Below are positions 31,911-44,098 of a stretch of DNA of 64,000 bases, piece after piece. Numbering within the stretch: position 1 is the first letter of the stretch; every line of letters starts with the position of its first letter. The translations under genes and the position numbers were made by a program. Under the pieces are notes generated by a model, which was given only the letters and a program-made list of their open reading frames with translations, was not told the origin of the DNA and ran no database searches. Origin of the DNA: Panonychus citri (taxonomy: Eukaryota > Arthropoda > Arachnida > Trombidiformes > Tetranychidae); the NCBI RefSeq assembly GCF_014898815.1, contig NW_026515414.1, forward strand, positions 1 through 64,000. Reading direction: 5' to 3'.

Positions 31911-32850
31911 GTACAAATGTCCAACCATGTTGGACATTCAGGGGGAGCCACCATCAATTCTGATACATTGAATATGTTCGACCAATAGTACTTTCCATTA
32001 GCTATCCATTGATACCAATCTCAAGTCTCTACGACATACAGAAATAGCAGTACAAATGTCCAACCATGTTGGACATTCAGAGCCACCATCAATTCTGATA
32101 CATTGAATATGTTCAATAGTACTTTCCATTAGCTATCCATTGATACCAATCTCAAGTCTCTACGACACACAGCCAGCAGTACAAATGTCCAACCATGTTG
32201 GACATTCAGGGGAGCCACCATCAATTCTGATACATTGAATATGTTCGACCAATAGTACTTTCCATTAGCTATCCATTGATACCAATCTCAAGTCTCTACG
32301 ACATACACAGCCAGCAGGTACAAATGTCCAACCATGTTGGACATTCAGGGGAGCCACCATCAATTCTGATACATTGAATATGTTCGACCAATAGTACTTT
32401 CCATTAGCTATCCATTGATACCAATCTCAAGTCTCTACGACATACACAGTTAAGGTACAAATGTCCAACCATGTTGGACATTCAGGGGAGCCACCATCAA
32501 TTCTGATACATTGAATATGTTCGACCAATAGTACTTTCCATTAGCTATCCATTGATACCAATCTCAAGTCTCTACACATACACAGTTGACAAATGTCCAA
32601 CCATGTTGGACATTCAGGGGAACCATCAATTCTGATACATTGAATATGTTCGACCAATAGTACTTTCCATTAGCTATCCATTGATACCAATCTCAAGTCT
32701 CTACGACATACAGTTGTACAAATGTCCAACCATGTTGGACATTCAGGGGGAGCCACCATCAATTCTGATACATTGAATATGTTCGACCAATAGTACTTTC
32801 CATTAGCTATCCATTGATACCAATCTCAAGTCTCTACGACATACACAGGA
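31911..32850. repeat. Seven-unit tandem array (about 128-139 bp) with embedded palindrome
   Basis: Units start at about 31911, 32050, 32179, 32318, 32455, 32588 and 32716. Each contains ACAAATGTCC, AACCATGTTGGACATTCAGG, ATCAATTCTGATACATTG, TGTTCGACCAATAGTACTTT and CCAATCTCAAGTCTCTACGA. Differences are small indels (for example GGGGG versus GG, loss of GACC in the second unit), so the array is young or homogenised. No frame is open through the units. It sits alone between the minus-strand gene cluster and the last plus-strand gene of the element. Confidence 0.95.
31916..31938. promoter_or_regulatory. Perfect 10-3-10 inverted repeat in each array unit
   Basis: AATGTCCAAC, CAT, GTTGGACATT: the arms are exact reverse complements around a 3-base centre. 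The 23-bp element is unchanged in all seven units although the flanking bases vary. It could be a dimeric protein-binding site, a cruciform or RNA hairpin, or part of a replication or segregation site. Confidence 0.7.
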
Positions 32851-33353
32851 TGAATTGACCAATTAGCCTCTATTCATATTTACCGCTCACCATCTTGAAG
32901 ATTTCACTGAATCGCGTCAGGTGTAGCAGGTCAATTTGAGAGATGAACAGGTTAGGAATCAAGTTAGTGTACGTTTCAACTTTGAAGAAAATCTTATATT
33001 GCAACAAGTTCATCATCATGTATAAAATTAGTCTTTCTCAAGTGCAGCTTACTGTATTGGTAGCTTCTATCCTTTCTATTATAAATGATACCCTCTGACC
33101 GCCAATCATCACACCGAGAATCAGTTACAGCTGAGCTTATGACAATTTTCAACAATTTCACCTGATCCCGCTATACATTACAATGATACCCCACAAGATT
33201 TGGATAGTTCAACTCCAGGTCCATCATCAAGGTCACCAATAACATAGCGTCATCACCACCATTGTTCTCACCTCCACTATCTGTCTATGCTATCCATCCA
33301 CCATCAAGAGCTGAATTCCACCATCAGCAGCTGAATCTCCACCACCATATTAA

Positions 33354-33965
33354 GCTCAACCATCGTATGAGTCTTTGTATCCCCAACAGCCCCTTAGTAA
33401 AGTTCAGCCTGAATTCGTAGTTGAGTTATCCGAGTCAAGTGACTCAGGAAATGATGATCCGGAGGATGTTGGTTTTATTATGCCTAAAGCTCCATCGAGA
33501 ACCAGCTCTCCAACTCCATCCAATTCATCCGATTCAAATATGTCTGTGGAATCAAGTACCATATCATATTCAACTTCCGCATCATCCACAAGAACATTGA
33601 GACCACCACCAGAGCAAGTCGAATTATTCAGTCAGGAACAGAGGAATAATCTTCATCAAGGCTCAGATTCACTTACTCTCGAACCATTTGTAACCCCACG
33701 GACATTGGAAGAGATTCAAGTTACAATTAGGCAATTACTAACAGCTGAGGCTAGCACAGATAATCTACGAATCAGGATAATGAATAGGATTGGTATATGT
33801 TTATTGATACACCAACGACAGTTTCAGCGAGGAGCTTGGGTAGCTTTTTGTATTAGGGCATGCTGTATGAGTCGAGCGTCAGTTTACTTTTACACTCAAT
33901 TGGCCAAGGCAATAAGGAAATATCCTGTTATGTTGCATTTAACATTAGGAAGACGCTTTCTGTAA
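33354..33965 (+). pseudogene. Unknown protein with acidic Ser/Pro-rich N-terminus, 5' end decayed
   Basis: The frame is open from 33354 to 33965 but has no ATG before residue about 42 (33480). Pro/Ser/His-rich sense-like sequence in other frames extends back to about 33088, so the 5' half has probably been lost to frameshifts. The N-terminal part is disordered and acidic (ELSESSDSGNDDPEDVG, many Ser). The C-terminal about 90 residues look folded and helical (TLEEIQVTIRQLL, WVAFCIRACCMSRASVYFY, a basic end). Last gene before the right terminal repeat. Function unknown; an acidic activation-like tail plus a helical domain would suit a regulator. Confidence 0.45.
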
Positions 33966-34311
33966 CGTAATTTGTATCTTTTTAACCATTTACACTTAGT
34001 TCAGTCGGAGCATGAATTTTGGTCAAATCCATCGAATTTGTAATTTCTAAAACATAGGTATTGTTCCCAGGTTTTCCTCATCTATTGGTGTAATGCTCGT
34101 CTTTGTAACCCTAATAATTAACCCACAATTCAATTTTCCAATAAAATTAATTTTTCCCTCGAAAAGTTAATGACCTATAAGAGGCCTCAATACTTCAACA
34201 CGGAAGAGTAAAAAGAAAGAGAAAAGAAAGAGAAACAAGTTTTGAGTAATAAGTTGTTGACCTTGGGGTTTCCTTTAAAGATAGTGAAAAGAAACAGGTT
34301 GTTTCAATTAC

Positions 34312-34414
34312 AAGTGTGCTAACTGTGTAAAAAAGAAAGAGAAAAAGAAAGAGATGAGAAAGAGAAAAGAAAGAGAAAAAAAAAGTGTGTCAACTGTGTA
34401 TTTTAACTACTACT
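34312..34414 (-). repeat. Right terminal inverted repeat
   Basis: Read on the minus strand from 34414 it starts AGTAGTAGTTAAAATACACA, then CACACTTTTT, a long CTTTCTTTTCT-type tract and a second ACACAGTTAGCACACTT at about 34313-34329. The sub-terminal motif pair (ACACAGTT plus CACACTT, twice per end) is a structural signature shared by both termini. Confidence 0.9.
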
Positions 34415-34419
34415 AGTGG
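34414..34419. repeat. Right target-site duplication TAGTGG
   Basis: Matches 17141-17146 exactly and follows the right terminal repeat. It marks the insertion point in host DNA about 1.25 kb downstream of the WIF-domain gene. Confidence 0.85.
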
Positions 34420-35667
34420 TCATTCATTCAGGTCATTCAATATTTTGACTACAATTTAATTTACCTCGTTTTGTTTTTCAACATGATAATTTTGATGAAA
34501 ATTAATTAAATATTATTAATAATTATTATAATACAGGTAAACAAGTTTCCTTTACAAAATTTCAATTTGATTTAATTTAGTTTCTTTTGAATTAATTAGC
34601 TTTGTTTCATTGTATGGATGATGATGGTTAATAACTATAGAGTAACAATTAATTCACTTACTAGGATAATTTAAATTGTTTCAATTTAGAAAACATTTTG
34701 ATTCAATAAACATAAACAAAATAAAGTTTAATCAAATTTATTTATTTGCAGGATTTTAATAGTTTAATTTAATTCTGAAGGTGTAAAAGTGATTACAATT
34801 AATTAAATTAAATGAATAGCAATTAAAGTTTAATTGAAGAGGCCAAACCTGCAAAAGAGCAGATATTATAATAGAATAAAGAAATCAGCAAATTAATAGG
34901 AAACACAATTGCTGCTTAATTGCTGGTTAATCGTGACTTTGACCGTTTCATTACTTTAAGGTAATATATTGAATACAATTAAAGATTGATTTCTTTTCTC
35001 AATTAAATTAATGATAATTATCATGAGATTAATTTGCTCTATTGTTGGACTTGATTGTAATCGTAACGATAATCAAAAGGTTTCGTTGGTTTTGATGACG
35101 ATAAATTTAGTTCTGCTTTTCATTGAACAAATATTAACTTAATTAATTATAAACTTTAAAGTCTCTTTAGAAACTTTTTATTCAACAATCTGATATAACT
35201 GTAATTGTCGAAACTTGTTTGGACATTTAATTAACTTTAGTCTACCCACACTCAGGATGTTCATCATTTAATAATAATCATCTTGATGGTAATAATAATA
35301 ATAGTGATGATCGTAATTAAATTTTATTTGATTTTTGTCATTAAACATCACTGATACTTTAATGATCTGACTAATTTTTTAGTTATTACATCGTTAATTA
35401 ATTTCAGGTTAGTTTAGATTCTCATGTTTCATCAATAACTCAAATATCAGACAAATAGATTCGCAATCAGTTTAATTGTTGCAGTTATTTTACAAAAATC
35501 GTTATTAAATTTTAGATAGAAACTTGTATCTCTTTGGATAACATTTGATTAACATGATCACCTCTTGGAACCATGGTAGTCAGTAACTGTACAAATTGAT
35601 TTCATGGTGGACTTATAATTAATAAGAATATAAAACAATAGTAACTAAGTTAATTTGACTCAGAAAT
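34420..35667. other. Non-coding A+T-rich DNA right of the Polinton
   Basis: Host flank after the target duplication. I see no coding exon on either strand; in particular no tyrosine-kinase exons that would complete the adjacent RYK-like gene. Confidence 0.6.
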
Positions 35668-37141
35668 TCATTGGCACAGTCGATTGCAAATACATAAGCA
35701 AATGGCAAACAGGAAGACAAATAGGAAGACAAATAGAAAGACAAAGCAAAGAATCAAGGTGAATGAATCAATGGAAGGTTGAATGAGAGAGGGTGAGGTC
35801 ACTTTTTCAAACGAACTCTCTGAAATCGTATGAGCTAATCCCTTTGCACAGATACGATTCCGTTTAATAGATAAAAATATCTTTTCATTTGATTCAACTA
35901 CCGAAATGTTCACATTGATGGAAACATGGACTTCGACGTCTTCCTTACCAATACATGGTAAACCGATGCTGAAAACTAGAGAATAGAATAGAAAATCAAT
36001 TATTTGTGTTTCGATAAATGGCCGAAATTAAGAAATGCTGATAGGGAACAATCAAGAATCATATCGATGATAAATTCTGGTACTTTTTCAATTGTTAAGT
36101 TAATCATTAGAGTCAATAAATCATTAGATGACTAGTGATAACTTTTGGTTTCGGTAGTTTATCAGAAATCCAAAGCTAATGGCACTTATATTAATTATTC
36201 ATTATCTTCGAGAATTAATTACAGTTAATTACTAATTATGATTATCTCGATTTCATTAATCTGTAAATAAACCTGAAATTGTGGTAACATATCAATAATT
36301 ATCTGTCAATATTATGAGTTATCTCAAGATCACCATTGGCAATAACAATTAAACTAATCAATCAAGCTAACATCTAAGTGTATTACAGTTTATACCTTTT
36401 ATTGTTTCATTATAATTTGATAGCACTTTAATTAACTTGAGCGGTAACAAGTTAATCAAGATGCTAATACTAATCTGAAAATAATCGAAACCCAAAGAAA
36501 TATATTTATTAATATATAAGAATATCAATATTACCTTGTTCTTCATTGGGAACAAAACCTTGTCTTGAGATGTTCATATGAGTAGTTCCAAGAGCATGAA
36601 CATTGTCAATGTGAAGATTAATTGAATAAGGCATCTGAAAATGAGATAAAATAAGATTATGATTAAGATATTGTATTTATTATCTAAATTTTCTGTTACC
36701 TTTTGACCAATTAAATTAACCCAAGTGAAATTAAGATCACAAATCTTAGCATCGACCGGCATCTCAAAGCCAAGAGCATATTCATTAACGGTTCCGTTTT
36801 TAACATAATAAATATCAGATTGAAGACCTGCGATCAAGAGGATTAGTGTTGAAGATAAAGAAATGGTTAAATTGAGAGATTATTAGAGATCCGGTTTTTC
36901 CTGATGTAAATCTCACCATCGGATCAGTGATAAAATCAAAGTTTAAAAGTAAATCAAAAGGTGAGAATAATTCAGAGGTATGAGAAAATAGAGTATTTCA
37001 TGAAAGAACTGAATTCATACCGATTAAACGAGAGACTTCATCACGATTGATGTAGAAATCAAGGAATCCATGAGTTAATTTGATTAGAATTAAGAAAAGC
37101 ACAAGGAATTGGTTTAACCATTTGATTGAAATGACCAACAT
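35668..37141 (-). CDS. WIF-domain protein resembling the RYK/Derailed ectodomain, no kinase
   Basis: Four exons on the minus strand: 37141-37021, 36827-36700, 36634-36535 and 35975-35668; all GT..AG, phases consistent, 657 nt, 218 aa. Residues 1-25 are a signal peptide (WLNQFLVLFLILI). A WIF (Wnt-inhibitory factor) domain follows: FYINRDEVSRLIG, SDIYYVKNGTVNEYALGFEM, LNFTWVNL, then LHIDNVHALG, MNISRQGFVP, GLPCIGKEDVEV and IKRNRICAKG. In RYK/Derailed receptors this domain binds Wnt and is followed by a membrane helix and a pseudokinase. Here the last exon instead ends with a hydrophobic FVFLFVFLFVFLF stretch and stops a few Cys-rich residues later. It is therefore a secreted or tail-anchored Wnt-binding decoy candidate, or a truncated paralogue. 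An alternative donor in exon 4 leading to distant kinase exons cannot be fully excluded. Confidence 0.8.
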
Positions 37142-40100
37142 GATATTTGATATTAGATTAACATCAAGTCATAACATTAATTTGAACAATCAACAAATGG
37201 TTCACTAATTATTTTAATTGTTAGTCAACTGGGAACATTATCACCTCTATGAACAAAAAATGAACCGATGAACCAATGTTTGAATGTTTACAACCAATGA
37301 AACATGTAATTGAAAAGCATAATAATAATAATCCAATTGATTCCACTAATCACTACGATCCTACAAGACCATTAATCCATTAATCTGATGATCAGTTTCT
37401 GCTTGAATCACATTCTGTTGACTTTATTGGATAAAAAATGAGGCGAAAAAAGTTGCAACATGTTGTTGATACACAAAGAGCACAAACAATGAAGAATCAC
37501 CTTTAACAGGTAAACAAAAGTCACACAAGAGGAGGAACAATAATTACCCAATTGACCAATTAATCAATCGTTTAATTAAACAGTTGAAAAACTATCATGT
37601 TATTGTTTGTATTCCATGTGAATGAGTTGGAAGAAAAATTCATGAGCAACAGATAGAACATCATGTTGATAGAGAGAAGGTAAAAACACTGAATTTTCTT
37701 CTTCTTCTCCTCAAGTGGCTCTTCTTCAAGACGCCCTAAAAGGTAAGTTTTTTGCCTTTTCTCTTATTTACTTCTCCCTATTATCTTCATTTTCTCCCTC
37801 ATTCTCTCTCTCTCTTTCTACTGCTCTCTTTCTTTTATCTGCTTGTTATCATCCTCTTTCTAGAATTGTAGTTACCTGAGTTTTCGTTTGTTGGCAAGAA
37901 AAAGGAACAAGAAGTGAGAAGGTAAGAAGATGATTTTTGAGTCTCTTGTTCTTCCATTTTGTTAATCATCATGAATCTTCCTTGATTGTCCTAGATATTG
38001 ACCATCCTTTCGCAAGGATGAAGTGACCTGAGAGACGTTGACTGTTGGCTTTGCGGGGTAGATCAGGTTTTCTATTTAACTTTATTTCTTGTGATGAGGA
38101 TCAAAGATGAAGATGAAATAACATTGAGGTAACTTTGATTTGTGATTAAAAGGTAAAAAGAAATAAATTCAATTCATGAAATGATAGAATTATAATAATA
38201 ATGAATTTCATCAAACAAACAGTTCTTTTCATTTTAATCATGATTAATCTAAAATATTCATTCAATTTTTTTGCATATTCATAATATTTATTAGTAGAAT
38301 GAGATAAACTCTATCGTCTAAATAAAATTAATAACATGTCTTGTTTTGTAGCTACAAATTAATTTAATTAAATGTTGAAATATGAGAAAATGCTCACAAT
38401 GATTATCAATTTTCAGATTATCAATCAAATTTAATGAACTTCTCGAAATGAATCAGATTTGATTCAAAACCTTTGTAATTATCGGCCTGGTGAAGCGAAA
38501 GGTTAGTTACTTGAAGCAACAATTATTTCGGATTGATTTGAGAGCCATGAGCTATTTGATAATCAATAAATAGTTTGCTGATTAATTTAAATTAATTATC
38601 TGATTCCCAGAGGTCATATAACAGTTCTTAAACTGAAACTAAGCTAAAACATTGGCAAATCTCAATTTCTTATTTCAATTTCGCAGAAATTTAATTACAA
38701 TTTAATTGCAGAACTGAAAAGTATCTTTCAATCAATCGACCAACTTTCAATGCATTAATCAACCTCAGGAAATAAAGAAAACTTGAAAATCTTATCCTTG
38801 TTATTCACAGATTTAGATTAAAACTGTATCAATGCGATAAGATTAAAAGATTTAATGAGATAATTAGTATTCATTATCTTTGTTTTACAACAACAATTAA
38901 GTTATTAAACTCTGAAAAGTTAATCGTTTCCCTTTTTCTAATTGATTGAGTTAATTGAATTGCTTAATTAATGAACAACTTCATGGACTTTTTTTTTGTT
39001 TTTAATTATCGACAGTATAAAACTTGCGAAAAGAGATTGATCTAATCCACGAAAAAACAATCAACCAAAGTGAGTAAATGAATTATTATGATCAACATAC
39101 CTTCAGGATATTCAAGTTTATCTTAGCATTTTCATCACTAAATCGTGCTAACAAGCTGATTATACCTTTGATTATCATTATTAACCTTAAAATTTACAGA
39201 AATTAGCGTTAACCTCATCGATACGATTGATCACTTACTTGTGGCTAAAATAGGTAAAAGTAAACAAATGTTGGTCAATCAGTTAATTAGTGCTCATCAA
39301 ACAATGAAACTATTTATATTCAAGTTCTGATAAAAATGATGAAGATCAAATAGATGATGAATGGAAAATGATAGATTAGCTTTCAACAAAATAGCAACAA
39401 TGATTTAAATATCATCGTTTGTTGAATCTACATCAAAATAGAATGAGATAGAGAGATTAAGATGATCAATCGGCTAATCAAATATAATTTTTTACCATCG
39501 CCCTCATCATCATCGCCAACACCATCATAATCGCCGGAATAAAATGAATTTACAACAATCAACTGATCACCATCTTCATGTAGACATTTTCTATCAAATT
39601 TCAAGATGAAATTCTCAATTGCAACACAATTTTCAGGTAACATGAATTGGCGAGTTTATCTTGTATCATGATTTTTATAAATAACAAAATCTTCGTCTCA
39701 ATTTTACTGACAAATTGTGAAGATAAAAAGTATGATCGAAATATAATTCAAAGTGACTTTACCTTAATCACGACGTTTACAAAGGTTTGATAACTTAAAT
39801 TATCAAGGACTTTATGATTATAGAAACATCATGAAAGGTGAACCCGAAATAATTGGTGAACATGAACCAGAACAAATTGAACTAATAATCATTATATTGT
39901 TGGTACTCATGAAGACGATCAAACTTTAATCATGATAACATTCATTAAATTGAAGGTCTTGTTTGGTTACTCATAAATTAATCAATTTCAATCATTTCGT
40001 GACTTTCATTTAAATTGAAAGAAAATTCTATTGACAAAATTAAGATCGTCACCTAGCATGAACATTCTGAGGGTTTAATCATTAACATTAAAACTTTTCT

Positions 40101-41078
40101 TCATTAATTATCAAGCCAATGAACTTTAATTAGTTATTAATCGACTCTCATGTTGACAAGTTTATTTCATTGAAAAGTTAATAGCATCAAGATTTTCTTA
40201 CCATTTCCTAATTATATCGAAACATCAATTAGATTTTAAATGGATTAAATTATTTATATTAATTTTAAAGTAATTTGTCTTCTGGCCCAAGTGTCAATCT
40301 TTAGATTGGTTAATCAACAGAAGCTAATTAACATCACTCAAAAAAGGCAGGAATCAATTGCATTTGTTGTCTATTGATGATTCTTATCATCAAGATTGAT
40401 TTCACAACAAGTTGATTATTAACTCATAACCAGAAAATGTTGATTTACCTGTAATCATGATTTGTTATCATTCTGTTTATTTCAATGACTTATAACATAA
40501 AAGTGTCAAGCAGAAACTAGTTGATAATAGATCAGCTTATCATCAATTTATTAATAACAAAATGAGAAGGATGTAAACACTAAACCTACACACATTTTAT
40601 TGTTTGGTGTTAAATCACTCGATGGGATTATCATCAATTGTAACGCTAATAGATTAGATTGTATTGAATTATCATTAATCCATCTTTAGGGTTGAGAAAA
40701 TATATTATCTTCTAAATCAAAAAAACTTTTGCATCTTATTGTTAGTAACTACTAATATAAAATGGATGTGGATAATGTACTCCTTTTATATTTTCGAAGT
40801 TAATTTAGAATAAATTTAATCGAATACAACCTTTCATAATGATAACTTAATAAAATATGATAAACATCAAGTATTATTGTTAAGATTGATTCCAGCTAGT
40901 AGTAAGATGTGCTCATTAGAATTTGCGAAAAAAGTTTGCAGATTTTTTGTTCTTCTTTCTGTAAGTTCCATGAAAATGAGGATGAACAGGAAAAAATCAC
41001 ACGTGGATTGAAATTTATTGTTTTTCTTGAATTAAACTCTTTAAATTCAGAATGTTGAAAACTCTCATCTAATAGAAT
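37142..41078. other. Mostly non-coding interval
   Basis: Apart from a weak two-exon minus-strand candidate at 39405-39643 I find no supported gene. A good donor (AAAAG then GTAAGT) at about 37741 after a pyrimidine-rich stretch may belong to a non-coding first exon of a plus-strand transcript. The rest is A+T-rich without long frames. Confidence 0.5.
39405..39643 (-). CDS. Possible small acidic protein, two exons
   Basis: Candidate exons 39643-39496 and 39427-39405, joined by a GT..AG intron of 68 bp in a consistent phase, giving 56 aa (MLPENCVAIENFILKFDRKC ... acidic Asp-rich tail). A TATA-like TTATTTATAAAAATC lies about 45 bp upstream of the ATG. No signal peptide or known motif. It could equally be one exon of a larger gene or a chance ORF. 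Confidence 0.25.
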
Positions 41079-41454
41079 AACGGTATTTTTGCTCTTAAAA
41101 TATGAATAGTCACTAAAATGAGCTTACTCAAAAAACTTCCACCAAGTTTCTCGTTTAACTTTACCTTTGAGTTTTCAGCTCTTCGTCAGTTATCAAGAAA
41201 TACACCCTACACAGGCTATTGTCTTCCAAATCAATGCATTTGGGGTGTCTCTATCTGTAGTGATTAGCTATCATTAGAATTATCAAAATTATAACAATAG
41301 AGAACCCAAAAGCTTTAATTGAATAACTGATTAGAAAATTTGATCGATGAAACTGGAATTATAAACTTAGCAACTAAATTCATTAGTATAAGTAGATAGT
41401 TGAAGTTGATGTTCGAATTGAATTAGTTAGTAACAAATTGGAAACTCAGCAAGA
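41079..41454 (+). repeat. Upstream region of the secreted-protein gene, duplicated at 43673-44096
   Basis: About 380 bp directly before ATG 41455, including CTTCCAAATCAATGCATTTG, TCTCTATCTGTAGTGATTAG and TTGAAGTTGATGTTCGAATT, recur in the same order at 43673-44096. The second copy has an extra stretch of about 45 bp near 43740 and small indels. It probably contains the promoter and 5' UTR. Confidence 0.85.
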
Positions 41455-42405
41455 ATGAAAATATTGATAATTGTGCTACTTTCCATGGGTAAGTCGTAAT
41501 TTCAGTTTAATTTTCTTTAAATTATGATTTATTCTAAATTACTTGATTACAATTTGATATTTCCAGGACTGGAAAGCTCATCAACAGCTCCACTAGAAGA
41601 AGCCAAGTTTCTAAGACAAATAGTCGATCAATACAGTCCACCATTGATCATCTCTTTTCTTCATTCTCGAATGGATAACAATCAACAAATGATTAAGAAA
41701 ATCAAAAATTCATTAACAGACTTGGATAAATCTAAACGAGATATATTTGATTTAGCCGAGAAAACCTTACAATTACTCAGTAATCAACTAACCGCTCTGG
41801 AAAAAGCCGATTATTTTGACCATGATGGAACTGAAAAGGTCAAGTTTTTTGTTGAACAATTTATTATGGTCGATGAATTTTACCCAATTGATTTTGGTTC
41901 TTATGGAATGACCAATATCGAGTTAACTGTTGACGGAATATTGGAGCAATTAAAAACTCAGACATTTGACAAATTACACAACCAAACCATCACATTGATT
42001 GAAAATTACCTTTCTGATATTGAGGACAAGGAATCAAATGTGAATTGTAATCGATTGCAACAAGTATCGATCTCATTGGCAAAAGATGAACTACATTCAC
42101 TTATTAACCATCTTTACACAATTAAAACCACTAATTACAACAATGGGCAACCTTACAATAATAATAATATTAATGATCCACGAAAAGATGAGATTGATAA
42201 ATCGTTGAAAAGATTGAAAACAATTGTTGACTTTTTCTATTCACAATTTAATTATCTCGCTGATAAAGAATCAGCTTCAACATCTAAACCAACAATTAAT
42301 ACACCAAATTATCAACCAGAAATGTCTAACAAAACATACTTCGATCTAAATATTGATGCAGAAGTTGCAACAACTTCTCCATTAGCTGTACGTGGTTCAT
42401 ATTGA
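41455..42405 (+). CDS. Secreted helical protein, 290 aa
   Basis: Two exons, 41455-41488 and 41567-42405, joined in phase 1 (Gly codon). Exon 1 and the start of exon 2 encode a signal peptide, MKILIIVLLSMGLESSS. The mature part is hydrophilic and helical (LRQIVDQYSPPLIISFLHSR, DLDKSKRDIFDLAEKTLQLL, EIDKSLKRLKTIVDFFYSQF) with an Asn-rich insertion and no Cys pairs or known domain. The short first exon coding only the leader is typical of lineage-specific secreted proteins, for example salivary products of mites; that role is a guess. Its 5' region has been copied to 43673-44096 beside a receptor fragment. Confidence 0.8.
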
Positions 42406-43672
42406 GTGCAATGATCAACAATTTATTAATAATAAAATACTGGTAACCAAGGATGTTTGTGATAATCAATTACTTCCTATCCTTTCTTTCATTCATTATC
42501 AATAAATGAACGAATGCATAAAAATGCATTGCACAGTTCCAAGAGGTGGTAACTCACATTTGTAATAATAAGTGACATTTAATTTACGGTTGATATTGGT
42601 TTTGAAACTTTTCATTATTGTACCTCTGACATTTCCAGTATCACTCTTTTCCTGATTAGTAATGAGATTATAAATTGAGTCAGTTGATTCGTTTGTTTAT
42701 TTTTCGTGATTGAATCTTAGTATTACCCAAAATAGCGAATCATGTCCAAGACAATCAAGTATCGAAGGTCCCATAGCTATCAAAATACTCGTCAATGGCG
42801 TATAAATCCCAGGTAAAAGTTCAGAACTCGAATGATGCTGATATTCGTATAATAAGCAATCGATACCTTTAAGAAAGACAAGTCAACAATAAATTCCAAT
42901 TCAATATCATGATGAACATAATGAGTCTAGAAAATTGTTAATTTATCTTAATTTCGATAAGTTAGTCTGAAAACTTTACCCATAATCACTTTACGTTCGT
43001 AACTGTCCATTCCGTTTTGGTCTTTTATATTGTAATAATTATTGAATCTATTCTTAGGCGCGTCAACTAAAATTGTAAGGGAAACGCTTCGATTGTCTCT
43101 TTTCCCTCTTAATTATTTTCTCTCTCCATCAACAATTAACTAATTATTACATTTGTTTATCCCGCTCTAAATCTTTGTAACCAATCACATGTTTTCCCTA
43201 CCTGGATAAATACCTTAACCATTTCCTTTTCCAAATCAATCAGTTGTACACCTTTACCTACAGTTAATCTCTTACCTTTTCTCTACTCTCAACTTCACCT
43301 TTAACCTCAAGTTAAAGCTTATCCTCTCTCTTTCTCAAATTTCCGTTTCCTATGTTACAATTCTCAACAAAGTGATACTATTTCAATTAAACAATTTCCT
43401 TAATTAATTTATTGTTTACTGATTGTCAAGCTATTCAGCAAAAGGGCTATCAGGGTAAATTACTTTGAACCCTCTCACTGATTGTTAGGCTTTGCAGTAC
43501 GATAATAATCGGTTCATTTTTGTAAGGGTGCCTGTACCTCATCCCCGTGAATTAATTAGACCTTACAAAATCATACCGTTAATTGTTGATGTTGATGAAA
43601 TAAACTCTTGCATGAAGCATCTATCTCCATTACTCTATTAATTACAACAATTAGTTAATTTGGTTTCAATTT
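42406..43672. other. Non-coding interval
   Basis: Contains the 3' flank of the secreted-protein gene (AATAAA near 42432 and AATAAATGA near 42501) and otherwise A+T-rich DNA. I see no gene. Confidence 0.5.
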
Positions 43673-44096
43673 AACGGTATTTTTACTTTTGAAAGATGAG
43701 TTATCACTAGAAGGAGATTGCTAAAAAAACTTCCACCAAGAGATAGCAGAAACAATATCTATTCAGAGATAAAGTGAGGAATTAAATTGAGTTTCTCTTT
43801 AAGCTTTACCTTTGTTATTTCCATCTCTTCGGCATTTAGCCAGGAATACACCTACAGACAGTTGTCTTCCAAATCAATGCATTTGGGGTATCTCTATCTG
43901 TAGTGATTAGGCATCATTAGAATTATCTTAAATTGTAACAATAGAGAACCAAAAAGCTTTGAATAACTGATTAGAAAATTTGCTCAATAAAATTGAAATA
44001 ATAATAAATCGAAGTACTGAATTCATTGGTAGTGGATAGTTGAAGTTGATGTTCGAATTGAATTAGTGAGTAACAAATTGGAAACTCATCCAGAAT
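43673..44096 (+). repeat. Second copy of the secreted-protein gene's upstream region
   Basis: Matches 41079-41455 up to and including the GAATG around the ATG of that gene, then switches within a few bases to the last exon of a chemoreceptor-like gene. The abrupt junction at 44096-44099 marks a duplication breakpoint. Confidence 0.85.
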
Positions 44097-44098
44097 GT

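Larger units (their letters stand above)
17147..34414. mobile_element. Polinton/Maverick (adintovirus-like) element, decayed copy
   Basis: A 17,268-bp element delimited by terminal inverted repeats and a short target duplication. It carries the diagnostic Polinton set: chromodomain integrase, protein-primed family-B DNA polymerase, FtsK/HerA-type packaging ATPase, adenain-like cysteine protease, double-jelly-roll major capsid protein and a penton-like minor capsid protein. Length, 5'-AG ends and gene content are all family-typical. Genes abut or overlap by 1 bp (TAATG or TGATG at 19734, 22472 and 23699), a viral packing style unlike the surrounding host genes. Accessory cargo is unusual: two BIR/RING IAP genes, a TBP-like gene and a PC4-like gene. 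Most integration and virion genes are frameshifted while the polymerase is intact, so the copy probably cannot form particles by itself. Confidence 0.97.

Noticed and set aside
31911..32850. CRISPR-like array
   Set aside because: The units repeat end to end with no unique spacers, and the setting is a eukaryotic transposon; it is a tandem satellite.
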